DNA from: Rhizobium sp. Q54 | GTDB lineage: Bacteria; Pseudomonadota; Alphaproteobacteria; SMXS01 | Length of the DNA: 48,523 nucleotides | Direction of reading: 5' to 3' | NCBI GenBank assembly: GCA_945907245.1 | Contig: CAMDTB010000022.1 | Coordinates: 1-48,523, forward strand | Part shown: positions 41,912 to 48,523 of the stretch, piece by piece | How the letters are laid out: the number at the start of each line of letters is the position of its first letter | Numbering within the stretch: position 1 is the stretch's first letter | The notes under the pieces: generated by a model | What the model was told of the DNA's origin: nothing | Seen by the model: the letters and a program-made list of their open reading frames with translations, nothing else | Databases searched by the model: none | Position numbers and translations under genes: made by a program

Positions 41912-42733
41912 ATGACTTCCTTCCCGTTGCCAGATGTCGCCTTCGACCTCTCCCAGCACCGGATTCTTGTCACCAACGACGATGGCTACAGCGCGGCCGG
42001 GATCGAGATCCTCGAGCGGATCGCGCGCCGCCTCAGCGATGACGTCTGGGTAGTCGCTCCCGAATACGAACAGAGCGGCACCGGGCACTCGCTCACCCTG
42101 ACCCAGCCGCTGCGGTTTCGCGAGGTCGGCGAACGGCGTTTTGCCGTGCGCGGCACGCCTACAGACAGCGTGCTGCTCGGCGTCAACCGCATCATCCCGG
42201 GCAAGCGGCCGACGCTGGTGCTGTCCGGCGTCAACCGCGGCGCGAACATGGGCGAGGACGTTACCTACTCGGGCACGGTCGCCGCGGCCATGGAAGGCAC
42301 GTTGCTGGGGATTCCGTCGATCGCGCTCAGCCAATCCGTTTATCCCGGCGCGACCGAGATCGACTGGCAGGGGACTGAGGACGCCATGGAGCGGATGATC
42401 CGCTGGCTGGTCTCGGTGGGCTGGGCGCCCGAGATCCTGATGAACGTCAATTTTCCCGATGCCCGGCGCGGCCAGGTCTCCGAAATGGAGATCACCGTCC
42501 AAGGCCAGCGCGATCCCGCCGACATCCAGTTCGACCAGCGCGTCGACACCCGCGGCGAGACCTATTTCTGGATCGGCTATCGGCGCTCGCGCGAGCACCT
42601 GGTCGACGGCACCGATATCAAGGCGGTGCGCCAGGGCCGCGTGTCGGTTACGCCGCTGCACCTCGACCTCACCCACGAGCGCGACCGCCAGCGCCTGACC
42701 AGGGCGGCGGGGGAGATCGCCGGTCGTGTATGA
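41912..42733 (+). CDS. surE: 5'/3'-nucleotidase SurE
   Basis: The 273-residue stationary-phase survival protein dephosphorylates nucleoside monophosphates. The metal site is N22-D23-D24 (ILVTNDDGYSAAGI), with S/N ligands in GTPTDSVLLG and SGVNRGANMGEDVTYSGTVAAA. It has about 15-20 extra residues at the N-terminus (MTSFPLPDVAFDLSQHR) compared with E. coli SurE. GTG of pcm lies 8 bp inside its end, so the surE-pcm pair is coupled, as in many proteobacteria. Confidence 0.95.
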   Translation: MTSFPLPDVAFDLSQHRILVTNDDGYSAAGIEILERIARRLSDDVWVVAPEYEQSGTGHSLTLTQPLRFREVGERRFAVRGTPTDSVLLGVNRIIPGKRPTLVLSGVNRGANMGEDVTYSGTVAAAMEGTLLGIPSIALSQSVYPGATEIDWQGTEDAMERMIRWLVSVGWAPEILMNVNFPDARRGQVSEMEITVQGQRDPADIQFDQRVDTRGETYFWIGYRRSREHLVDGTDIKAVRQGRVSVTPLHLDLTHERDRQRLTRAAGEIAGRV

Positions 42734-43358
42734 TCCGTCGAAGAAGATCCGGCTGTTGATGGAGCTTCGCCGGGCCGGGATCAGCGACACGGCGGTGCTG
42801 TCGGCGATCGAGGGCGTGCCGCGCGAGATGTTCGTGCCCGACGCCTTTCGCGACCGGGCCTACGAGGACGTGGCGCTGCCGATTGCCTGCGGCCAGACGA
42901 TCTCCCAGCCCTACGTGGTCGCGTTCATGACCCAGGCGCTTGAATTGCAGCGTCGCATGCTGGTGCTGGAGATCGGCACGGGCTGCGGCTACCAGACAGC
43001 CGTGTTGTCGCCGCTGGTGCGGCGGGTCTACACCATCGAGCGTCAGCGCGACCTGCTCAAGGAAGCCTCCGCGCGGTTCAAGCAGCTCAAGCTGAGCAAC
43101 GTGGTCACCCGGTTCGGCGACGGCTTCAAGGGCTGGCCGGAAGTGGCGCCGTTCGACCGTATCATCGGCACGGCCGCCGCGCCCGTTGTGCCGATGAACC
43201 TGGTCAACCAGCTTACCGAGGGCGGCATGATGATCATTCCCGTCGGCCTCTCGGGCAACCAGACCCTCACGCGGGTAATCCGGCGCGGTGATTCGTTCGA
43301 GACCTCACCACTGATGCCCGTGCGATTCGTTCCGATGCTCGACGGCACCGAGGGATAG
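42726..43358 (+). CDS. pcm: Protein-L-isoaspartate O-methyltransferase
   Basis: The 210-residue repair enzyme methylates isoaspartyl residues. The PCMT signature GQTISQPYVVAFM spans 56-68 and SAM motif I is VLEIGTGCGYQTAVL (80-94). This is the canonical copy, unlike the diverged paralogue at 12.8 kb. GTG 42726 is the start (MYDPSKKIRLLMELR), overlapping surE by 8 bp. The LytM gene follows 61 bp later. Confidence 0.95.
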   Translation: MYDPSKKIRLLMELRRAGISDTAVLSAIEGVPREMFVPDAFRDRAYEDVALPIACGQTISQPYVVAFMTQALELQRRMLVLEIGTGCGYQTAVLSPLVRRVYTIERQRDLLKEASARFKQLKLSNVVTRFGDGFKGWPEVAPFDRIIGTAAAPVVPMNLVNQLTEGGMMIIPVGLSGNQTLTRVIRRGDSFETSPLMPVRFVPMLDGTEG

Positions 43359-43419
43359 GCCGGTGAATCCTGCGTGGCGGTCATTGAAGCACGGCGCCAT
43401 AATTCCTAAGATCAATGCC

Positions 43420-44541
43420 ATGCGATTGAATTCCAGAAGTTTTCGCGGAATCGTCCTGGCTGTCACCGTGGCCGCCCTTGCCGCGTGCGAAACCCGCGAG
43501 GTCGAGTACCGCTACGTCCCGCCGGTGGTGGAAGCCCGCGGTCCGAACGCGCCGTTCCCGGTGCCGGAACCGATCGACAAGCCCGAGGCGACCTTTCCCA
43601 TCGACGCGCCCGCACCCGGCAGGAAAGACGTGGGCGTCATCCCGCTGGACGACGTCCCGGGAGGCGGCACCATGGCGCCGCCGCCGAAGCGGCCAGCCTA
43701 TGGCGGCAAATCCGCCGCGCCGCCCAGACCTGCGGAACCGGCGCCGGGCGCTCCCAAGCCGTCGACGCCTAGCGGCGTGCTCGTGGGCAAGACCGTCACG
43801 GTGCAGCAGGGCGACACGGTCTTCGCCATCGCACGGCGCCACAACGTCAATGCCCGGGAGATCATCGAACTGAACGGGCTTCAGCCGCCCTATGCGCTGA
43901 AAATCGGCCAGAAGCTTAAGATTCCGGGCGGCGATCATCATTCCGTGATCCCCGGCGACACGCTCTACAGCATCTCGCGGCGCTATTCGGTCGACATTCC
44001 CCGGTTGATGGCGGCCAACGGCATCGATCAGTCCCATGGCATCGTCGACGGCCAGATCCTGGCGATCCCGTCGCGCTCCGGCAGCGCGCTCGAGCCCGCC
44101 ACCTCGGTGGCGGATGTGCTTCCAGCGACGACCGAAGCCGATTCAGCCACAAAGGCGCTGGCTGGCGGCTTCATCTGGCCGGTGCGCGGCCAGATCATCT
44201 CCGGGTTCGGCGGCAAGGACGGCGGCAAGCGCAATGACGGCATCAACATCCGCGTGCCCCGCGGCACCCAGGTCGTGGCCGCCGCCGCCGGCACCGTAGC
44301 CTATGCCGGCAACGAGCTGAAAGGTTTCGGCAATCTGATCCTGCTGCGCCACGACCAGGGCTGGGTGTCGGCCTATGCCCACAATGACGACATCCTGGTC
44401 AGCCGCGGCCAGGCGGTGAACCGGGGTGCGCCGATCGCGCGTGCCGGGTCGAGCGGCGTGGTCGGCGAGCCCCAGCTGCACTTCGAGCTGCGCCACGGCG
44501 TCCAGGCGGTCGATCCCGCCCTATATCTGCCGCCGGCCTGA
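43420..44541 (+). CDS. NlpD-like LysM/LytM lipoprotein
   Basis: The 373-residue protein is an outer-membrane lipoprotein (LAAC lipobox, Cys23). A Pro-rich linker is followed by two LysM domains (about 126-170 and 172-217) and a C-terminal M23/LytM domain (about 250-373). The LytM zinc ligands are degenerate. The usual H-x-G-x-D is NDGIN and the final H-x-H is HFE; only the AYAHN histidine remains. This is the NlpD/EnvC condition, where the domain activates amidases rather than cutting peptidoglycan itself. ATG 43420 is used because the lipoprotein signal begins there; GTG 43363 is possible. It ends the housekeeping run. Confidence 0.88.
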   Translation: MRLNSRSFRGIVLAVTVAALAACETREVEYRYVPPVVEARGPNAPFPVPEPIDKPEATFPIDAPAPGRKDVGVIPLDDVPGGGTMAPPPKRPAYGGKSAAPPRPAEPAPGAPKPSTPSGVLVGKTVTVQQGDTVFAIARRHNVNAREIIELNGLQPPYALKIGQKLKIPGGDHHSVIPGDTLYSISRRYSVDIPRLMAANGIDQSHGIVDGQILAIPSRSGSALEPATSVADVLPATTEADSATKALAGGFIWPVRGQIISGFGGKDGGKRNDGINIRVPRGTQVVAAAAGTVAYAGNELKGFGNLILLRHDQGWVSAYAHNDDILVSRGQAVNRGAPIARAGSSGVVGEPQLHFELRHGVQAVDPALYLPPA

Positions 44542-44604
44542 TCCCTCTTCATCAACAGTCACCATGGCGTGCTAGGCTACCTCCATTGGCGGGGAGGGGA
44601 TGGC

Positions 44605-46140
44605 ATGACGGGATTCACGCGAAGGACCGTGGTAAGCGGCCTGACGGCGGCGGTGGCGTGGTCCGTGCTGCGGCCGGCGCAGGCGCGGGCGCTGGGATCG
44701 CCGCGGTTCAGGTCGGACCCGTTCGCGCTGGGCGTGGCGTCCGGCGAACCCTGCACGGACGGTTTTGTCATGTGGACCCGTCTTGTCGGTGCGAACCTGG
44801 CGCTGCTCGACGAACCCGAACTCCCGGTCGCGTGGGAGGTGGCGGAGGACGAGGGGTTCCGGCGCATCGTCAATCGCGGCGGCGCCATGGCGATCCGCGG
44901 CCTTGGCCATTCCGTTCACGCTGAAATCGCCGGGCTGCGGCCCGGCCGAGCCTACTGGTACCGGTTCCACGCGGGCAAGGCCGTCAGTCCGGTGGGACGC
45001 ACCCTGACGGTGCCCGAGCGCCCCGAACGGTTGAAGCTGGCGCTGACCTCGTGCCAGCACTGGGAGAACGGCTATTTCGGCGCCTATCGCGACATGATCG
45101 CGGACGAGCCGGACCTGATCGTCCATGTCGGCGACTACATCTACGAATCACCGACACGCGGCAAGGCCGTGCGGCCCTTCGGCGCCGACACGCCCATCGA
45201 CCTGGCCGGCTACCGTGCCCGTCACGCGCTCTACAAGTCGGACGCCGACCTGCGCGCCGCCCACGCCGCCGCGCCGTGGCTGGTGACCTGGGACGATCAC
45301 GACGTCCAGAACGACTATGCCGGGCTGATCCCGGCGGACGACACCCCGCCGGAAGTGTTCGGACGCCGCCGGGCCGCAGCCTACCAGGCCTATTTCGAGC
45401 ATATGCCGCTGCGCCCCAGCGCCATGCTGGGCGAGAGCGGCATGCAGATGTACCGCCGGCGCGCCTGGGGCGACCTGGCCACGTTCCATGTGCTCGACGA
45501 CCGGCAATACCGCTCCGACCAGGCCTGCCCGGAACCGGGCAAGCTGGGTGGCCGGCGCGTGACGCACTGTCCCGAGGCGGAGGCCGAGGATCGCACCTTG
45601 CTGGGTGCCATCCAGGAACGCTGGCTTGACGAAGGTCTCGCCGCAGACAAGGCCCGCTGGACCGTGCTGGCGCAGCAGACCGGATTCAGCAGGCTCGACC
45701 TTCAGCCCGGACCGGGAGAGATGATCTCGACCGAGGGCTGGGACGGTTATGGCGCGGCCCGCAGGCGCCTGACGGCGTCGCTGCGCCGCGCCGCGCCGCG
45801 CAACCCGGTCTTCCTGGGCGGCGATCTCCATTCGTTTTGGGCATGCGACGTCAAGGCGGATTTCGATGATCCGGCATCGCCCGTGATCGCCAGCGAATTC
45901 GTCACCAGCGCACTGGCAGGCGGGAAACTACCGCCAGGCCTCTATGCACCCGGCGAGGAACACGCGCATGTGCGGTTCTCCGACACCACCCAGCAGGGCT
46001 ATGTCCGGATCACGCTCGACCGCGACCGGATCGAAGCCGACATGCGAATGATCGAGGATCAGACCGACCCGGCGTCGCTCAGCCGTTCGCTGCAACGTTT
46101 CGTGGTGGATGATGGCAGACCGGGCCCGAAACTGGCCTGA
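44605..46140 (+). CDS. phoD: PhoD-type alkaline phosphatase, twin-arginine exported
   Basis: The 511-residue protein has a Tat signal (FTRRTVVSGLTAAVAW, with R6-R7; predicted cut after ARA near 29). A PhoD N-terminal beta domain (DPFALGVASGEP, VMWTRL) and the metallophosphatase domain follow. Metal-site motifs are HVGDYIYE, WDDHDVQNDYAG and GGDLHSFWAC. PhoD enzymes are calcium/iron phosphodiesterase-phosphatases exported by Tat. TatABC is encoded about 4 kb upstream. ATG 44605 has GGGGAGGGG just before it. No Pho box was recognised by eye. Confidence 0.9.
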   Translation: MTGFTRRTVVSGLTAAVAWSVLRPAQARALGSPRFRSDPFALGVASGEPCTDGFVMWTRLVGANLALLDEPELPVAWEVAEDEGFRRIVNRGGAMAIRGLGHSVHAEIAGLRPGRAYWYRFHAGKAVSPVGRTLTVPERPERLKLALTSCQHWENGYFGAYRDMIADEPDLIVHVGDYIYESPTRGKAVRPFGADTPIDLAGYRARHALYKSDADLRAAHAAAPWLVTWDDHDVQNDYAGLIPADDTPPEVFGRRRAAAYQAYFEHMPLRPSAMLGESGMQMYRRRAWGDLATFHVLDDRQYRSDQACPEPGKLGGRRVTHCPEAEAEDRTLLGAIQERWLDEGLAADKARWTVLAQQTGFSRLDLQPGPGEMISTEGWDGYGAARRRLTASLRRAAPRNPVFLGGDLHSFWACDVKADFDDPASPVIASEFVTSALAGGKLPPGLYAPGEEHAHVRFSDTTQQGYVRITLDRDRIEADMRMIEDQTDPASLSRSLQRFVVDDGRPGPKLA

Positions 46141-46249
46141 CTGTTTAATCGCAGGATTTCGTAGCGGGTTACCGGCCAATCTGACTACAGTGGCCGCATC
46201 CGAAAGCACGCGGCACCAAGCGCGCGGGATCCGGACCGGGGGATGTTTC

Positions 46250-46600
46250 ATGATCGAAATGGCAGCACCTGCGAACCGTGCAGGGAGGCCACCGCGCATC
46301 TTTGCCGCGCTGCTTCTTCTCGTCGGGCTCGTGTTCGCTGGTGGGGGCATTCAGCTCGCGCTGCTGGGTGGCTCGCCCTACTACGCCATCGCGGGCGCCG
46401 CGCTCGTCATCTCCGCCATCCTGCTGTGGGCAGGACGCCGCATCGGTGCGTGGCTGTTCCTCATTGTCCTGCTCGGCACCTGGGGCTGGGCGATCTGGGA
46501 GGTCGGACTCGATGGCTGGCAACTCATGCCACGGGTGCTGTTTCTGACGGTTCTGGGTGTCTGGTTGCTGGTGCCGCGCACGCGCCGCGGACTGGCGTGA
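46250..46600 (+). CDS. Small membrane subunit of a PQQ dehydrogenase (SldB / Gcd N-domain like)
   Basis: The 116-residue protein has about four transmembrane helices and matches the N-terminal membrane domain of membrane glucose dehydrogenase: GGGIQLALLGGSPYYAIAGA, GRRIGAWLFLIVLLGTWGWAIWEVGLDGWQLMPR and LLVPRTRR. In Gcd this part is fused to the quinoprotein domain. Here it ends in a stop 13 bp before a separate large-subunit gene. The order small then large matches the sldB-sldA polyol dehydrogenase of Gluconobacter. It would anchor the enzyme and may bind ubiquinone. ATG 46250 follows GGGGG; the frame extends upstream without a better start. Confidence 0.85.
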   Translation: MIEMAAPANRAGRPPRIFAALLLLVGLVFAGGGIQLALLGGSPYYAIAGAALVISAILLWAGRRIGAWLFLIVLLGTWGWAIWEVGLDGWQLMPRVLFLTVLGVWLLVPRTRRGLA

Positions 46601-46613
46601 GAGGGAGCGGCGC

Positions 46614-48523
46614 ATGCGCATGATCAGGCTGATCGGTCTTGTTCTCGCCCTGCCGCTGACGGTCGGCCTGGCTGTCGCGGCCGACGGTGAATGGCATCAC
46701 TACGGCAACGATCTTGGCGGGATGCGCTATTCGCCGCTCGACCAGATCACACCCGACAACGTGTCCGGGCTGAAGCAAGCCTGGGTCTACCGGACCAATC
46801 CGGGCGAGACGCCCAAGACCCATTTGCAGGTCACGCCGCTGATGGTCGGCGACGCGCTCTATGTCTGCACCGCGACCAACCAGGTCATTGCGCTCGACGC
46901 CGAGACCGGCGCGCAGCGCTGGCGGTGGGAGCCGCCCGCGCCCAATGATCGCCGCCGCACCTGCCGGGGCGTCACCTATTACAAGGTGCCGGACGCCGTC
47001 GGCGCCTGCGCCGAGAGGATATTCAGCACTACCGCCAGGGCCCAGCTCGTGGCGCTCGACGCACGCACCGGCAAACCATGCGCCGGCTTCGGCGCGGCGG
47101 GCATGGTCGACCTGAAGACCGGCATGGGCGAGGTGAAGCCCAACTACTATTACGTCACGTCGGCGCCGGTGATCATCCGAGGGCGGGTGGTGATGGGCGG
47201 CTGGGTGGCGGACAACCAGCATGTGGACGAGCCGCCAGGCGTGATCCGGGCGTATGACGCCATGACCGGCGCGTTCTCCTGGGCCTTCGATCCGGGACGG
47301 CCCGAATATCACGGCGAGCCGCTGCCGGGCGAGACCTACACGCTGGGCACGCCGAACTCCTGGGCGCCGATGAGCGCCGATGAGTCGCTCGGGCTGGTCT
47401 ATGCGCCCATGGGCAACGCCACGCCGGATTATTGGGGCGCGCACCGCACGCCGGAATCCGAGAAGTTCACCAGTGCGGTGCTGGCGCTCGATGCCGAGAC
47501 CGGCGCGCTGCGCTGGCTCTACCGCACGGTCCATCACGACGTCTGGGATTACGACGTTCCCGCGCAGCCCACCCTGGTCGATTTGCAGATCGGCGGCCAG
47601 CCGGTACCGGCACTGATCCAGCCGACCAAGCGCGGCCAGGTCTTCGTGCTCGACCGGCGGACCGGCCGGACACTGAAACCCGTCGTGGAGCGCAAGGTGC
47701 CGCAGGGGCCGGCGCCGGGCGACTGGCTGTCGCCGACCCAGCCGTTCTCCACCGGCATGCCCGATTTCTCCGGCCCTGAGCTGACCGAGAAGAGCATGTG
47801 GGGCCTGACGCCGTTCGACCAGCTCTGGTGCCGCATCAAGTTCAGGCAGGCGCGTTATGAGGGGCCAATGACGCCGCCGGGCATAAACCCGTCGATCACC
47901 CATCCGGGCTATCTGGGCGGCATCGACTGGGGCGGCGTTTCGGTCGATCCGGTGCGCCAGATCATGATCGTCAACTGGAGCCGGATGCCCAACTACACCC
48001 AGCTGATCCCGCGCGCGGAAGCGGACCGAAGGGGCCTGAAACCGGGCCCCGAGGGCTATATGCCCGGCCAGCCCCAGGCACAGGCGGGAACGCCCTTTGC
48101 CGCCGCTACCGGGGCGTTCCTGTCGCCCCTCGGCGTGCCGTGCATCAATCCTCCCTATGCCTCGCTGACGGCGGTCGACCTGGGCACCGGCAAGGTGATC
48201 TGGTCGGAGCCTTTCGGCGAGGCCCGGGACAACGGCCCCTGGGGCATCCCCTCCATGGTGCCACTGACCATGGGCGTGCCGGCCATCGGCGGCTCGGTCA
48301 GCACCCGGGGCGGTCTGGTGTTCATCGGCGCCAGCATGGAACGAACGTTACGCGCGGTAGACCAGAAGACGGGCGATTTGTTGTGGAAGGCACGGCTCCC
48401 GGTCGGCGGACACGCCACGCCGATGACCTACATCTCGCCGGCAAGCGGCCGCCAGTTCGTGGTGATCGCCGCCGGCGGCCACGCGGCGCTGTCCAGCCCG
48501 TTCGGCGACTACATCATCGCCTA
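46614..48523 (+). CDS. PQQ-dependent dehydrogenase large subunit (cut by window edge)
   Basis: The first 636 codons are visible. An N-terminal signal or anchor (MRMIRLIGLVLALPLTVGLAVA) leads into the quinoprotein propeller: WHHYGNDLGGMRYSPLDQI, VTPLMVGDALYVCTATNQV, ALDAETGAQRWRW, TCRGVTYY, a tryptophan-rich WALWDYD-like region (VHHDVWDYDVPAQP), FVLDRRTGR with D347, and the late HATPMTYISPASGRQFVVIAAGGHAA. The Gcd family ends a few residues beyond GDYIIA, so only about 5-10 codons should be missing. It oxidises sugars or polyols in the periplasm and passes electrons to ubiquinone; the substrate is not determined. Confidence 0.9.
   Translation, partial: MRMIRLIGLVLALPLTVGLAVAADGEWHHYGNDLGGMRYSPLDQITPDNVSGLKQAWVYRTNPGETPKTHLQVTPLMVGDALYVCTATNQVIALDAETGAQRWRWEPPAPNDRRRTCRGVTYYKVPDAVGACAERIFSTTARAQLVALDARTGKPCAGFGAAGMVDLKTGMGEVKPNYYYVTSAPVIIRGRVVMGGWVADNQHVDEPPGVIRAYDAMTGAFSWAFDPGRPEYHGEPLPGETYTLGTPNSWAPMSADESLGLVYAPMGNATPDYWGAHRTPESEKFTSAVLALDAETGALRWLYRTVHHDVWDYDVPAQPTLVDLQIGGQPVPALIQPTKRGQVFVLDRRTGRTLKPVVERKVPQGPAPGDWLSPTQPFSTGMPDFSGPELTEKSMWGLTPFDQLWCRIKFRQARYEGPMTPPGINPSITHPGYLGGIDWGGVSVDPVRQIMIVNWSRMPNYTQLIPRAEADRRGLKPGPEGYMPGQPQAQAGTPFAAATGAFLSPLGVPCINPPYASLTAVDLGTGKVIWSEPFGEARDNGPWGIPSMVPLTMGVPAIGGSVSTRGGLVFIGASMERTLRAVDQKTGDLLWKARLPVGGHATPMTYISPASGRQFVVIAAGGHAALSSPFGDYIIA

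Overview
The window is a 48.5 kb piece of a GC-rich alphaproteobacterial chromosome. The class assignment rests on a MucR/Ros regulator, a PopZ (DUF2497) gene directly before valS, a DUF6491 protein, and the long housekeeping run dgt-argS-SPOR-nagZ-M50-scpA-scpB-tatABC-serS-surE-pcm-LytM. Nothing seen fixes the order or genus. There are no insertion sequences, phage genes, CRISPR arrays or rRNA genes. Two tRNA genes (Asn, Cys) are present.

Layout. 0-8.2 kb: a minus-strand sulfur amino-acid set (cystathionine beta-lyase, mercaptopyruvate sulfurtransferase, cysteine synthase), then a queuosine-precursor set (queF against queE-queC), a small DUF6491 secreted protein and an orphan Rieske oxygenase. 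8.4-12.7 kb: a two-component system whose kinase gene runs 71 bp into the 3' end of dinB, a MucR-like regulator with an AT-rich leader, and two tRNAs. 12.8-20.5 kb: isoaspartate methyltransferase-like gene, TolC, PopZ, ValS and IlvD. 20.6-25.0 kb: an exported membrane-anchored protein of unknown function, an NMT1/THI5-type ABC importer, and exonuclease III. 25.2-29.3 kb is the odd region. It holds a frameshifted Gly/Asn-rich secreted protein next to a DUF2092 gene, a luciferase-like monooxygenase ORF fused in frame to a decayed cytochrome P450, a Rieske ferredoxin tail, two small orphan ORFs, and a DUF3309 gene that looks collapsed to 12 codons. 29.3-31.4 kb: an SH3-repeat envelope protein and a VIT1-type membrane protein. 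31.5-44.5 kb: erpA, then the long co-directional housekeeping operon with 1-11 nt overlaps at many junctions. 44.6-48.5 kb: a Tat-type PhoD phosphatase and a two-gene membrane quinoprotein dehydrogenase whose large subunit runs off the right edge.

How the genes work together. The central operon joins translation (argS, serS), chromosome condensation (scpA, scpB), cell-wall turnover and division (SPOR protein, nagZ, LytM factor), protein export (tatABC) and stationary-phase repair (surE, pcm). PhoD carries a twin-arginine signal and is a plausible client of the TatABC translocase encoded about 4 kb upstream. TolC would be the outer-membrane duct for efflux or type I secretion systems encoded elsewhere.

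I do not see a clear undescribed multi-gene system. The most interesting signals are small: a 16-bp tandem repeat that duplicates the tatB start and creates an overlapping minigene, the kinase/dinB 3' overlap covering the Pol IV clamp-binding tail, the P450/luciferase-family fusion scar, the 12-codon DUF3309 remnant, a long extragenic palindrome in the ABC-importer leader, and a MucR homologue lacking a usual zinc-ligand histidine. All coordinates and motifs were read by eye; no database search or folding calculation was run.
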